From positions 806,001 to 870,000 of the forward strand of contig NW_026870969.1 of the NCBI RefSeq assembly GCF_033118175.1: 64,000 nt of DNA. Direction: 5' to 3'. How positions within the stretch are numbered: position 1 is the first letter of the stretch; every line of letters begins with the position of its first letter. A program made the position numbers and the translations under genes. Positions 24,251-37,200 of this stretch are shown here, one piece after another. The stretch comes from Dama dama. Lineage: Eukaryota; Chordata; Mammalia; Artiodactyla; Cervidae. The notes beneath the pieces were generated by a model. It was not told the origin of the DNA. It worked only from the letters and a program-made list of their open reading frames with translations, and did not search any database.

Positions 24251-26785
24251 AAAATATGAGGAGCATGAAACGGTCTGAAAAATAGGAGGAGCAAGAAGCG
24301 GTGTTGAAAAACATGAAGAGCTTGAAAAGGTTTGAAAAATATGAAGAGCATCAAAAGGTGTCAAAATTTTGAAGAGCTTCAAAGGTGTCAAAAATATGAG
24401 GAGCATGGAACGGTGTTCAAAAACATGGAAAGCAAGAAAAGTTTGAAAAATATGAAGAGCTTCAAAAGGTGTCAAAAATATGTGGAGCATGAAACGGTCT
24501 GAAAAATAGGAGGAAAATGAAGCTCTGTTTAAAAACATGAAGAGCTTGAAAAGGTTTGAAAAATATGGAGAGCTTCAAAAGGTGTCAAAAATATGAGGAG
24601 CATGAAACGGTATGAAAAATAGGAGGAGCATGAACCGGTGTTGAAAAACAAGAAGAGCCTGAAAAGGTGTGAAAAATATGAAGAGTTTGAAAATGTGTCA
24701 AAAATATGAGGAGCAGGAAACGGTCTAAAAAATAGGAGCATGAAGTGGTGTTGAAAAACATGAAGAGCCTGAAAAGCTGTGAAAAATATGAAGAGCATCA
24801 AAAACTGCCAAAATATGAGGAGCATGAAACGGTGTTCAAGACATGAAACGCCTGAAAAGGTGTGAAATATATGAACAGCTTCAAAAGGTATCAAAAATAG
24901 GAGGAGCATGAAACGGTCTGAAAAATTGGAGGAGCAAGAAGCAGTGTTGAAAACCATGAAGGGGTGGAAAAGGTGTGAAATATATGAAGAGCTTCAAAAG
25001 GTGTCAAAAATATGAGGAGCATGAAACGGTTTGAAAAATAGGAGGAGCATGAAGCGGTGTTGAGAAACATGAAGAGCCTGAAAAGGCTTGAAAAATATGA
25101 AGAGCTTCAAAATGTGTCAAAAATAGAGGGGGCATGAAACTATCTGAAAAATAGGAGGAGCATGAAGCGGTGTTGAAAAATATGAAGAACCTGAAGAGGT
25201 TTGAAAAATATGAAGAGCTTCAAAAGGTGTCAAAAATAAGAGGAGCATTAAACGGTCTGAAAATAGGACGAGCATGAAGTGGTGTTGAAAAACATAAAGA
25301 GCCTCAAAAGGTGTGCAAAATATGAAGAGCTTCAAAAGGTGTCAAAAATATGAGGAGCATGGAACGGTCTGAAAAAAAGGAAGAGCAGGAAGCGGTGCGG
25401 AAAAACATGAAGAGCCTGAAAAGGTGTGAAAAATATGAAGACCTTCAAAAGATGTTAAAAAGAGGAGGCACATGAAACTGTCTGAAAAATACGAGGAGCA
25501 TGAAGCGGTGTTGAAAAACAAGAAGAGCCTGAAAAGGTGTGAAAAATATGAAGAGTTTGAAAATGTGTCAAAAATATGAGGAGCAGGAAACGGTCTGAAA
25601 AATAGGAGCATGAAGTGGTGTTGAAAAACATGAAGAGCCTGAAAAGCTGTGAAAAATATGAAGAGCATCAAAAACTGTCAAAATATGACGAGCATGAAAC
25701 GGTTTTCAAAGACATGAAACGCCTGAAAAGGTGTGAAATATATGAACAGCTTCAAAAGGTATCAAAAATAGGAGGAACATGAAACGGTCTGAAAAATTGG
25801 AGGAGCAAGAAGCAGTGTTGAAAAACATGAAGAGGTGGAAAAGGTGTGAAATATATGAATAGCTTCAAAAGGTGTCAAAAATATGAGGAGCATGAAACGG
25901 TTTGAAAAATAGGAGGAGCATGAAGCGGTGTTGAAAAACATGAAGAGCCTGAAACGGTTTGAAAAATATGAAGAGCTTCAAAAGGTGTCAAAAATAAAGG
26001 GGGCATGAAACTATCTGAAAAAAAGGAGGAGCATGAAGCGGTGTGGAAAATCATGAAGAGCCTGAAAACGTTTGAAAAATATGAAGAGCTTCAAAAGGTG
26101 TGGAAAATATGAAGAGCTTCAAAATGTGTCAAAAGTGAGATGAGCATGAAACGGTCTGAAAAATAGGAGGAGTATGAAGTGGTGTTGAAAAACATGAAGA
26201 GCCTGAAAATGTGTGAAATATATGAAGAGCTTCAAAAGATGTCAGAAATGAGAGAAGCATGAAACGGTCTGAAAAATAGATGAGCAAGAAGGGGTGTTGA
26301 AAAACATGAAGAGCCTGAAAACGTTTGAGAAATATGAAGAGCTTCAAAAGGTGTGGAAAATATGAAGAGCTTCAAAAGGTATGAAATATAGGAGCAGCAT
26401 GAAGTGGTGTTAAAAACATAAAAAGCCTGTAAAGGTGTGAAAAATATGAAGAGCTTCAAAACGTGTCAAATATATGTGGAGCATGAAACGGTGTGAAAAA
26501 TAGGAGGAGCATGAAGCGGTGTTGAAAAGCATGAAGAACCTGAAAACTTGTGAAAAATATGAAGAGCTTCAAAAGGTGTCAAAATATGAGGAGCATGAAA
26601 CGATCTGAAAAATAGGAGGAGCATGAAGCGGTGTTGAAAAATATGAAGTGCCTGAAAAGGTGTGAAAAATATGAAGAGCTTCAACAGGTGTCAAAAATAT
26701 GAGGAGCATGAAACGCTCTGAAATATAGGAGGAGCATGAAGTGGTGTTGAAAAACTTGAAGAGCTGAAAAGGTGGAAAAATATGA
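24250..26785 (+). repeat. Diverged domain after HOR, copy 1
   Basis: These units are outside the HOR pattern but are repeated at 61,832-64,000, with offset 37,582 up to about 25,670 and 37,215 after about 26,060. The change reflects 367 bp (13 subrepeats) present here and absent on the right. Private variants include TTTTGAAGAGCTTCAAAGG near 24,367 and GGGGGCATGAAACTATCTG near 25,128. An internal 870-bp repeat is listed separately. Confidence 0.87.
24620..26010 (+). repeat. 870-bp internal duplication in diverged domain
   Basis: About 24,620-25,140 recurs at about 25,490-26,010 (offset 870-871). Shared private variants are AAACAAGAAGAGCCTG, AAGAGTTTGAAAATGTGTC, the shortened B with AATAGGAGCATGAAG, GCATCAAAAACTG, ACATGAAACGCCTG and the ACTATCTG form of B. 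The copies differ by several substitutions (for example ACTGCC against ACTGTC). The right-hand domain holds both copies too, although its second copy is truncated by the 367-bp loss. Confidence 0.85.
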
Positions 26786-28139
26786 AGAACTTCAACAGGT
26801 GTCAAAAATATGAGGAGCATGAAATGGACTGAAAAATAGGAAGATCATGAAGCGGTGTTGAATAACATGAAGAGCCTGAAAAGGTGTGAAAAATGTGAAA
26901 AGCTTCAAAAGGTGTGAAATACATGAGGAGCATGAAACGGTCTGAAAAATAGGAGTAGAATGAGACGGTGTTGAAAAACATGAAGAGCCTGAAAAGTTGT
27001 GAAAAATATGAAGAGCTTCAAAAGGTGTCAAAATTATGAGGAGTATAAAACGGTCTGAAAAATAGGAGGAGCATGAAGCTGTGTTCAAAAACATGAAGAG
27101 CCTGAAAAGGTGTGAAAATAATGAAGAGCTTCAAAAGATGTGAAATATAGGAGCAGCTTGAAGCGGTGTTCAGAAACATAAAAAGCCTGAAAAGGTGTGA
27201 AAAATATGAAGAGCTTCAAAACGTGTCAAAAATATGTGGAGCATGAAATAGTCTGAAAAATAGGAGGAGCATGAAGCGGTGTTGAAAAACATGAAGAACC
27301 TGAAAACTTGTAAAAATATGAAGATCTTCAAAAGGTGTGAAAAATATGAACCGTTTCAAAAGTGTGAAAAATGAGATGAGCATGAAGCGGTCTTAAAAAT
27401 AGGAGGAGCATGAAGTGTTGTTGAAAAACATAAAGATCCTGAAAATGTATGAAATATATGAAGAACTACAAAAGGTGTCAAAAATGTGAGGAGCATTAAA
27501 AGTTCTGAAAAATAGGAGGAGCATGAAACGGTGTTGAAAGACATGAAGAGCCTGAAAAGGTGTGAAAAACATGAAGAGCTTCAAAACGTGTCAAAAATAT
27601 GTGGAGCATGAAAGGGTCTGAAAATTAGCAGGAGCATGAAGCGGTGTTGAAAAACATGAAGAACCTGAAAACGTGTGAAAAATATGAAAAGCTTCAAATG
27701 GTGTGAAAAATATGAACAGCTTCAAAAGCTGTGAAAAATATGAAGAGCTTCAAAAGGTGTCATAAATATGAGGAGCAAGAAATGGTCTGAAAAATAAGAG
27801 AAGCATGAAATGGTGTTCAAAATATGAAGAGCCTGAAAAGGTGTGAAAAATATGAAGAGCTTCAAAAGGTGTGAAATACATGAGGAGCATGAAACTCTCT
27901 AAAAAATAAGAGGAGCATGAAGCGGTGTTCAGAAACATGAAGAGCCTGAAAAGTTGTGAAAAATATGAAGAGCTTCAAAATGTGTGAAAAAAAAAGAAGA
28001 GCTTCAAAAGGTGTCAAAAATATGAGGAGCATGAATCGGTCTGAAAAATAGGAGGAGCATGAAACGGTGTTGAAAACATGAAGAGATGAAAAGGTGTGAA
28101 AAATATGAAGAGGTTCTAAAGGTGTCAAAAATATGAGGA

Positions 28140-28880
28140 GCATGAAACAGTCTTTAAAATAGGATGAGAATGAGACGGTTTTGAAAAAGATGAAGAGCAT
28201 GAAAAGGTGTGAAAAACATGAAGAGCTTCAAAAGGTGTAAAAAATATGAGAGGCATGAAACGACTGAAAAATAGGAGGAGCATGATGCGGTGGTCAAAAA
28301 CATGAAAAGCCTGAAAAGGTGGAAAAATATGAAGAGCTTCAAAAGGTGTCAACAATATGAGGAGCATGAAACGGTCTGAAATTAAGGAAGAGCATGAAAC
28401 TGTGTTGATAAACATGAAGAGCCTGAAAAGGTGTGAAAAATATGAAGAGCTTCAAAAGGTGTCAAAAATATTAGGAGCGTGAAACAGTATGAAACATAGG
28501 ATGAGCATGAAACTTTTTTGAAAAAGATGAAGAGCATGAAAAGGTGTGAAAAAAATGAAGAGCTTCAAAAGATGTTAAAAATATGAGGAGCATGAAACTT
28601 TCTGAAAAATTGGAGGAGCATGAAGCGGTGTTGAAAAACATGAAAAGCCTGAAAAGGTGGAAAAATATGAAGAGCTTCAAAAGGTGTCAACAATATGAGG
28701 AGCATGAAACGGTCTGAAATTTAGGAAGAGCATGAAACTGTGTTGATAAACATGAAGAGCCTGAAAAGGTGTGAAAAATATGAAGAGCTTCAAAAGGTGT
28801 CAAATATATGAGGAGCATGAAACAGTGTGAAAAATAGGATGAGCATGAAACGGTTTTAAAAAGACGAAGAGCCTAAAAGG
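28140..28880 (+). repeat. Three-unit (~339-bp) local higher-order repeat
   Basis: A three-unit pattern occurs about twice. CCTGAAAAGGTGGAAAAATA followed by GGTGTCAACAATATGAGG appears near 28,310 and again 338 bp later near 28,650. The variants AAACTGTGTTGATAAACATG (28,397 and 28,735) and TTTTGAAAAAGATGAAGAGC (28,180 and 28,517) follow the same spacing. It is a small HOR independent of the 5.2-kb one. Confidence 0.82.
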
Positions 28881-29639
28881 TGTGACATATATGAAGAGCT
28901 TCAAAAGGTGTGAAATACATGAGGAGGTGGAAACGGTCTGAAAATAGTAGGAGCATGAAGCGGCGTTGAAAAACATGAATAGCCTGAAAACGTGTGAAAA
29001 ATATGAAGAGCTTCAAAAGGTGTGAAATATATGAAGAGCTACAAAAGGTGTCAAAAATATGAGGAGCATGAACCGGTCTGAAATATAGGAGGAGCATGAA
29101 GTGATGTTGAAAAACATGAAGTGCCTGAAAAGTTGTGAAATATATGAAGAGCTTCAAAAGGTGTGAAAAATATGAGGAGCTTCAAAAGGTGTCAAAAATA
29201 TGAGGAGCCTGAAACGGTCTGAAAAATAGGAGGAGCATGATACGGTGTTCAAAAATATGAAGAGCCTGAAAAGGTGTGAAAAACATGAAGATCTTCAAAA
29301 GGGGTCAAAAATATGAGGAGCATGAAACGATCTTAAAAATAGGAGGAGCATGAAGTGGTGTTCAAAAACATGAAGAGCTTGAAAAGGTGTGAAAAACATG
29401 AAGAGCCTCAAAACGTGTCAAAAATATGAGGAGCATGAAACGGTCTGAAAAATAGGAGGAGCATGAAGCGGTGTTGAAAAACATGAAGAGCCTGAAAACG
29501 TGTGAAAAATATGAAGAGCTTCAAAAGATGTGAAATATATGAAGAGCTTCCAAAGGTGTCAAAAATGAGATGAGCATGAAACGGTCTGAAAAATAGGAGG
29601 AGCATGAAGTGGTCGTGGAAATCATGAAGTGCCTGAAAA

Positions 29640-30310
29640 GGTGTGAAATATATGAAGAGTTTCCAAAGTTGTGAAAAAATGAGGAGGTTCAAAAGGTGTC
29701 AAAAATATGAGGAGCATGAAACGGTCTGAAAAATAGGAGGAGCATGAAACGGTGTTCAAAAACATGAAGAGCCTGAAAAGGTGTGAAAAATATGAAGAGC
29801 TTGAAAAGGTGTGAAATACATGAGGAGACTGAAGCGGTCTGAAAAATAGGAGGAGCATGAAAAGGTGTTGAAATACATGAAGAGCCTGAAAAGGTGTGAA
29901 AAATAGGAGGAGCTTCACAAGGTGTCAAATATATAAGGAGCATGAAACGGTCTGAAAAATAGGAGGAGCATGAAGCAGTCGTCAAAAACATGAAGAACCT
30001 GAAAAGTTTTGTAAAATATGAAGAGCTTCAAAAGGTGTGAAAAATATGAGGAACATGAAACGGTCTGAAAAATAGGAGCAGCATGAAACAGTGTTGAAAA
30101 ACATGAAGAGCCTGAAAAGGTGTGAAAAACATGAAGAGCCTCAAAACGTGTCAAAAATATGAGGAGCATGAAACGGTCTGAAAAATAGGATGAGCATGAA
30201 GCGGTGTTGAAAACTTTAAGAGCCTGAAAAGGTGGGAAATATATGAAGAGTTTCCAAAGTTGTGAAAAAATGAGGAGGTTCAAAAGGTGTCAAAAATATG
30301 AGGAGCATGA
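29640..30310 (+). repeat. 591-bp-spaced repeat with odd short subrepeat
   Basis: GAGTTTCCAAAGTTGTG followed by AAAAAATGAGGAGGTTCAAA occurs at about 29,658 and 30,249, spaced 591 bp. Nearby CCTCAAAACGTGTCAAAAA appears at about 29,406 and 30,138, spaced 732 bp. The two spacings differ by 141 bp (five subrepeats), so the two copies have also gained or lost subrepeats relative to each other. Confidence 0.72.
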
Positions 30311-32124
30311 AACGGTGTGAAAAATAGGAGAAGCATGAAGTGATGTTGAGAAACCTGAAGAGACTGAAAAGGTGTGAAAAATATGAAGAGCTACAAAAGA
30401 TGTGAAATATATGAGGAGCATGAAATGATCTGAAAAATAGGAGGAGCATGAAACAGTGTTGTAAAACATGAAGAGCCTGAAAGGTGTGAAAATTATGAAG
30501 ACGTTCAAAATGTGTCAAAAAAAAGGAGGAGCATGAAATGGTGTTCAAAAACATGAAGAGCCTGAAAAGGTGTGAAAAATATTAAGATCTTCAAAAGGTG
30601 TCAAAAATATGAGGAGCATGAAACGGTGTGAAAAATAGGAGGAACATGAAGCACGGTTGAAAAACATGAAGAGCCTGAAAAGGTGTGAAAAATATGAACA
30701 GCTTCAAAAGCTGTCAAAAATATGAGGAGCATGAAACAGTCTGAAAAATAGGAGGAGCATGAAGCGGTGTTGAAAAACATGAAAAGCCTGAAAAGGTGTG
30801 AAAAATATGAAGAGCATTAAAAGGTGTGAAAAATATGAGGAACATGAAACGGACTGAAAAAAAGGAGGAGTATGAAGAGGTGTTGAAAATATGAAAAGCC
30901 TGAAAATGTGTGAAAAATATGAAGAGCTTCCAAAGGTGTGAAAAATATGAATAGCTTCAAAATGTGTCAATAATGAGAGCAGCATGAAACGGTGTGAAAA
31001 ATAGGAGGAGCATGAAGCGGTGTGCAAAAAGATGAAGAGCCTGAAAATCTGTGAAATATATGAAGAGCTTCAAAAGGTGTCAAAAATATGAGGAGAAAGA
31101 AACGGTCTGAAAAATAGGAGGAGCATGAAGTGGTGTTGACAAACATGAAGAGCTGAAAAGCTGTGAAAAATATGAAGAGCGTTAAAAGGTCTCAAATATA
31201 TGAGGATCATGAAATTTTCTGAAAAATAGGAGGAGCATGAAACGTTGTTCAAAACATGAAGAGCCTGAAATGGTGTGAAAAATATAAAGAGATTCAAAAC
31301 ATGTCAAACATTGAGGAGCATGAAACGATCTGAAAAATAGGAAGAGCATGATGCAGTGTTGAAAAACATGAAGAGGCTGAAAACGTGTGAAAAATATGAA
31401 GTGCTCCAAAGATGTCAAAAATCTGAGGAGCATGAAGCGGTCCGAAAAATAGGATGAGCATGAAGCGGTGTTGACAACATTCAGAGCCTGAAAAGGTGTG
31501 AAATATATGAAGAGCTTGAAACGGTGTCAAAAATATGAGGAGCATGAAACGTTCTGAAAAATAGGAGGACCATGAAGCGGTGTTGAAAAACATGAAGAGC
31601 CTTAAAAGTTGTGAAAAATATGAAGAGCTTCAAAAGGTGTGAAAAATATGAAGAGCTTCAAAAGGTGTCAAAAATGAGAGGAGCATGAAACGGTCTGAAA
31701 AAACGGAGGAGCATGAAGCGGTGTTGAAAAACATGAAGAGTCTTAAAAGATGTGAAAAATATGAAGAGCTTCAAAATGTGTCAAAAATAGGAGGAGGATG
31801 AAACGTTTTTAAATAAACATGAAGAGCCTGAAAAGATGTGAAATATATGAAGAGCTTCAAAAGGTGTGAAAAATATGAAGAGCTTCAAAAGGTGTGAAAT
31901 ACATGAGGAGCATGAAACTCTCTGAATAATAGGAGGAGCATGAAGTGGTGTTCAAAACATGAAGAGCCTGAAAAGGTGTGAAAAATATGAAGAGTTTCAA
32001 AAGGTTTGAAAAATATGAGGAGCATGAAATGGTCCGAAAAATAGGAGATGCATGAAGTTGTGTTGAAAAATATGAAGAGCCTGAAAAGGTGTGAAAAATA
32101 TGAAGAGCTTCAAAAGGTGTCAAA

Positions 32125-32375
32125 AATTAGATGAGCATGAAACGGTCTGAAAAATCGGAGGAGCATAAAGCGGTGTTGAAAATCTTGAAGAGCCTGAAAA
32201 GGTGTGAAAAACATGAAGTGGTTCAAAAATATGAAAAATAGGAAGAGCTTCAAAAGGTGTGAAAAATACGAAGTGCTTCAAAAGATGTCAAAAATGAGAT
32301 GAGCATGAAACGGTCTGAAAAATCGGAGGAGCATGAAGCGGTGTTGAAAATCTTGAAGAGCCTGAAAAGGTGTGA
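32125..32375 (+). repeat. 168-bp-spaced local duplication
   Basis: AAAATCGGAGGAGCAT and TTGAAAATCTTGAAGAGCC recur 168 bp apart (32,151 and 32,319 region). The spacing is one unit plus two subrepeats. The intervening sequence contains the aberrant D-like form TTCAAAAATATGAAAAATAGG. This is another example of gain in 28-bp steps. Confidence 0.78.
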
Positions 32376-33464
32376 AAAATATGAAGAGCTTCAAGAGGTG
32401 TCAAATATATCAGGATCATGAAACGGTCTGAATAATAAGAGGAGCAAGAAACGGTGTTCAAAACATGAAGAGCCTGAAAAGGTGTGAAAAATGTGAAGAG
32501 CTTAAAAGGTGTAAAAATATGAAGAGCTTCAAAAGGTGTCAAAATAGATGAGCATGAAACGGTCTGAAAAATAGGAGGAGCATGAAGTGGTGTTGAAAAA
32601 ATGAAGAGCCTGAAAAGGTGTGAAATATATGAAGAGCTTTAAAATGTGTCAAATTTATGAGGAGAATGAAACGGTCTGAAAAATAGGAGGAGCTGAAGCG
32701 GTGTGGAAAAACATGAAGAGCCTGAAAAAGTGTGAAAAATATGAAAAGTTTCTAAAGGTGTCAAAAATATGAGGAACATGAAACGTCTGAAAAATAGGAG
32801 GAGCATGAAGTGGTGTTGAAAAACATGAAGAGCTTGAAAAAGTGTGAAAAATATGAAGAGCTTCAAAAGGTGTCAAAATATGAGGAGCATGAAACCGTCT
32901 GAAAAATAGGAGGAGCATGAAACGGTGTTCAAAAACATGAAGAGCCTGAAAAGGTGTGCAAAATATGAAGAGCTTCAAAAGGTGTGAAATACATGAGGAG
33001 AATGAAACTCTCTGAAAAATAGAAGGAGCATGAAGTGGTGTTCAAAAACATGAAGAGTCTGAAAAGGTTTGAAAAATATGAAGAGCTTCAATATGTGTGA
33101 AAAATATGAGGAGCATGATATGGTTTCAAAAATAGGATTACCATGAAGCGGTGTTCAAAACATGAAAAGCCTGAAAAGTTTTGAAAAATATGAAAAGCTT
33201 CAAAAGGTGTCAAAAATGAGATGAGCATGAAACGTTCTGAAAAATAGGAGGTGCATGAAGCGGTGTTGAAAAACATGAAGAGCCTGAAAAGGTGTGAAAA
33301 ATATGAAGAGCTTCAAAAGGTGTCAAAAGTATGAGGAGCATGAAACCGTCTGAAAAATCGGAGGAGCATGAAGCGTTGTTGAAAAACATGAAGAGCCTGA
33401 AAAGGTGTGAGAAATATGAAGAGCTTCAAAAGGTGTCAAAAATATGACTAGCATGAAATGGTCT

Positions 33465-34246
33465 GAAAAACAGGAGGAGCATGAAGCGGTGTTGAAAAAC
33501 ATGAAGAGCCTGAAAAGGTGTGAAAAATATGAAGAGCTTCATAAGGTGTGAAATACATGAGGAGCATGAAACTCTCTGAAAAATAGGAGGAGCATGAAGC
33601 GGTGTTCAAAAATATGAAGAGCCTGAAAAGGTGTGAAAAATATGAAGAGCTTCAAAAATATGAAAAATATGAAGAGCCTCAAAAGGTGTGAAAAATATGA
33701 AGAGCCTCAAAAGGTGTGAAAAATATGAAGAGCTTTAAAAGGTGTCAAAAATGAGATGAGCATGAAACGGTCTGAAAAATAGGAGGAGCAAGAAGCGGTG
33801 TTGAAAAACATAAAGAGCATGAAAACGTATGAAGAATATGAAGAGCTTCAAAAGGTGTGAAAAATATGAAGAGCTTTAAAAGGTGTCAAAAATGAGATGA
33901 GCATGAAACGGTCTGAAAAATAGGTGGAGCATGAAGTGGTATTGAAAAACATGAAGAGCCTGAAAAGGTGTGAATGATATGAAGAGCTTCAAAAGGTCTC
34001 AAAAATATGAGGAGCATGAAACGGTCTGAAAAATAGGAACAGCATGAAGCGGTGTTGCAAAACATGAAGAGCCTGAAAGGGTGTCAAAAATATGAAGAGC
34101 TTCAAAAGGTGTGAAATACATGAGGAGCATTAAACGCCCTGAAAAATAGGAGGAGCATGCAGAGGTGTTCAAAAACATGAAGAGCCTGAAAAGGTGTCAA
34201 AAATATGAAGAGATTCAAAAGGTGTGAAAAATATGAAGAGCTTCAA
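33465..34246 (+). repeat. Lead-in to second HOR domain, copy 2
   Basis: Second copy of 7,490-8,271 at offset 25,975, including the ATAT-type D at 33,650 and AAAACGTATGAAGAATATG near 33,825. It marks where the large duplicated arrangement restarts. Upstream of about 33,465 the similarity to the first copy fades. Confidence 0.85.
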
Positions 34247-37200
34247 AATGTTTCAAAAATGAAATGAGCATGAAACGGTCTGAAAAAGCTGAGGAGCATG
34301 AAGTGGTGTTGAAACACATGAAGAGCCTGAAAAGGTGTGAAAAATATGAAGAGGTTCAAAGGTGTGAAATACATGAGGATCATGAAATGGTTTGAAAAAT
34401 ACGAGGAGCATGAAGCAGTGTTCAAAAACATGAAGAGCCTGAAAAGGTTTGAAAAATATGAAGAGCTTCAAAAGGTGTCAAAAATATGAGGAGCATGAAA
34501 CCGTCTGAAAAATAGGAGGAGCATGAAGCGGTGTTGAAAAACATGAAGAGCGTGAAAACGAGTGAAAAATATGAGGAGCTTCAAAAGGTATGAAAAATAT
34601 GAAGAGCTTCAAAAGGTGTCAAAAAAGAGATGAGCATGAAACCGTCTGAAAAATAGGTGGAGCATGAAGCGGTGTTGAAAAACATGAAGAGCCTGAAAAG
34701 ATGTGAAAAATATGAAGAGCTTCAAAAGGTGTCAAAAATATGAGGAGCATGAAACGGTCTGAAAAATAGGAGGAGCATGAAACCGTGTTCAAAAACATGA
34801 AGAGACTGAAAAGGGTGAAAAATATGAAGAGCTTCAAAAGGTGTGAAAAATAGGAGGAGCATGAAGCGGTGTGCAAAAACATGAAAAGCCTGAAAAGGTG
34901 TGAAAAATATGAAGAGCATCAAAAGGTGTCAAAAATATGAGGAGCATGAAACGGTCTGAAAAATAGGAGGAGCATGAAGCGGTGTTGAAAAACATGAAGA
35001 GCCTGAAAAGGTGTTAAAAATATGAAGAGTTTCAAAAGGTGTCAAATATATGAGCAGCAAGAATCGGTCTGAAATATAGGAGTAGCATGAAACGGTGTTC
35101 AAATAAATGCAGAGCCTGAAAAGTTGTGAAAAATATGAAGAGCTTCAAATGGTGTCAAATATATGAAGAGCTTCAAAAGGTGTCAAAAATGAGATGAGCA
35201 TGAAACGGTCTGAAAAATAGGAGGAGCAAGAAGTCGTGTTCCAAAAAATGAAGAGAATGAGAAGGTGTGAAATATATCAAGAACTTCAAAATGTGTCAAA
35301 AATATGAGGAGCATGAAACGGTCTGAAAAATAGGAGGAGCATGAAACGGTGTTGAAAAACATGCAGAGCCTGAAAAGGTGTGAAAAATATGAAGAACTTC
35401 AAAAGGTGTGAAATATATGAGGAGCATGAAACGGTCTTAAAAATAGGAGGAGCATGAAGCGGTTTTCAAAAATATGAAGAGCCTGAAAAGGTGTGAAAAA
35501 TATGAGGAGCTTCAAAAGGTATGAAATACATGAGGAGTATGAAACTGTCTTGAAAATAGGAGGAGCATGAAGCGGTGCTAAAAAACATGAAGAGGCTTAA
35601 AAGGTGTGAAAAATATGAAGAGCTTCAAAAGGTGTGAAAAATATGAGGAGCATGAAACGGTCTGAAAAATAGGAGGAGCATGAAGCCGTGTTGAAAAACA
35701 TGAAGAGCCTGAAAAAGTGTGAAATATATGAAGAGGTTCAAAAGGTGTAAAAAATATGAGGAGATTCAAAAGGTATCAAAAATATGAGGAGCATGAAACG
35801 GTCTGAAAAAGAGGAGGAGCATGAATCGGTGTTGAAAATCATGAAGAGCCTGAAAACGTGTGAGAAATATGAAGAGCTTCAAAAGGTGTCAAAAATATGA
35901 AGAGCTTCAAAAGGTTTCAAAAATGAGAGGAGTATGAAGCAGTCTGAAAAATAAGAGGAGCATGAAGCGGTGTTCAAAAACATGAAGAGCCTGAAAAGGT
36001 GTGAAAAATATGAAGAGCTTCAAAAGGTGTCAAAAATGAGATGAGCATGAAACGGTCTGAAAAATAGGAGGAGCATGAAGTGGTGTTGAAAAAAAAGAAG
36101 AGACGGAAAAGGTGTGAAATATATGAAGGGCTTCAAAAGGTGTCAAAAATATAAGGAGAATGAAACGGTCTGAAAATAGGAGGAGCATGAAGCGGTGTTC
36201 AAAAACATGAAGAGCCTGAAAAGGTGTGAAAAATATGAAGAGCTTCAAAAGGTGTCAAAAATATGAGGAGCATGAAACGGTTTGAAAAATAGGAGGAGCA
36301 TGAAGCGGTGTTCAAAAACAGGAAAAGCCTGAAAAGTTGTGAAAAATATGAAGAGCTTCAAAAGTTGTCAAAAATATGAGGAGCATGAAAAGGTCAGAAA
36401 AATAGGAGGATCATGAAGCGGTGTTCAAAAACATGAAGAGCCTGAAAAGGTGTGCAAAATATGAAGAGCTTCAAAAGGTGTCAAAAATATGAGGAGCATG
36501 AAACGGTCTGCAAAAAAGGAGGAGCATGAAGTGGTGTTGAAAAAATTCAAGAGCCTGACAAGGTGTGAAAAATATGAAAAGCTTCAAAAGTTGTCAAAAA
36601 TATGAGGAGCATGAAACGGTCTGAAAAATAGGAGGAGCATGAAGCGGTGTTCAAAAACATGAAGAGCCTGAAAAGGTGTGAAAAATATGAAGAGCTTCAA
36701 AAGGTGTCAAAAATATGAGGAGCATGAAACGGTCTGAAAAATAGGAGGAGCATGAAGTGGTGTTGAAAAACATGAAGAGTCTGAAAACGTGTGAAATTAT
36801 GAAGAACTTCAAAAATATGCAAAATATGAAGAGCTTCAAAAGGTGTGAAAAATATGAAGAGCTTCAAAAGGTGTCAAAATGAGATGAACATGAAACGGTC
36901 TGAAAAATAGGAGGAGCATGAAGCGGTGTTGAAAATCATAAAGAGCCTGAAAATTTGTGAAAAATATGAAGAGCTTCAGAAGATGTGAAAAACATGAAGA
37001 GCTTCAAAAGGTGTCAAAATGAGATGAGCATGAAACGGTCTGAAAAATAAGAGGAGCATGAAGTGGTGTTGAAAATAATGAAAAGCCTGAAAAGGTGTGA
37101 AATATATGAAGAGCTTCAAAAGGTGTCAAAAATATGAGGAGAATGAAACGGTCTGTAAAATAGGAGGAGCATGAAATGGTGTTCAAAAACATGAAGAGCC

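Larger units (their letters stand above)
26786..33464 (+). repeat. Diverged satellite domain between HOR domains
   Basis: About 59 diverged units with no high-identity long-period copy inside the window. Local repeats are a 339-bp trimer pattern near 28,140-28,880, a 591-bp repeat near 29,640-30,300, and a 168-bp repeat near 32,125-32,375. Its right end (about 32,980-33,235) resembles 5,660-5,910. No gene is seen. If the large-scale duplication continues, this stretch should reappear just beyond the right window edge. Confidence 0.83.

Noticed and set aside
24250..33464. Unique spacer or gene island between the two HOR domains
   Set aside because: Line-by-line reading shows the same A-B-C-D subrepeats throughout, only more diverged.
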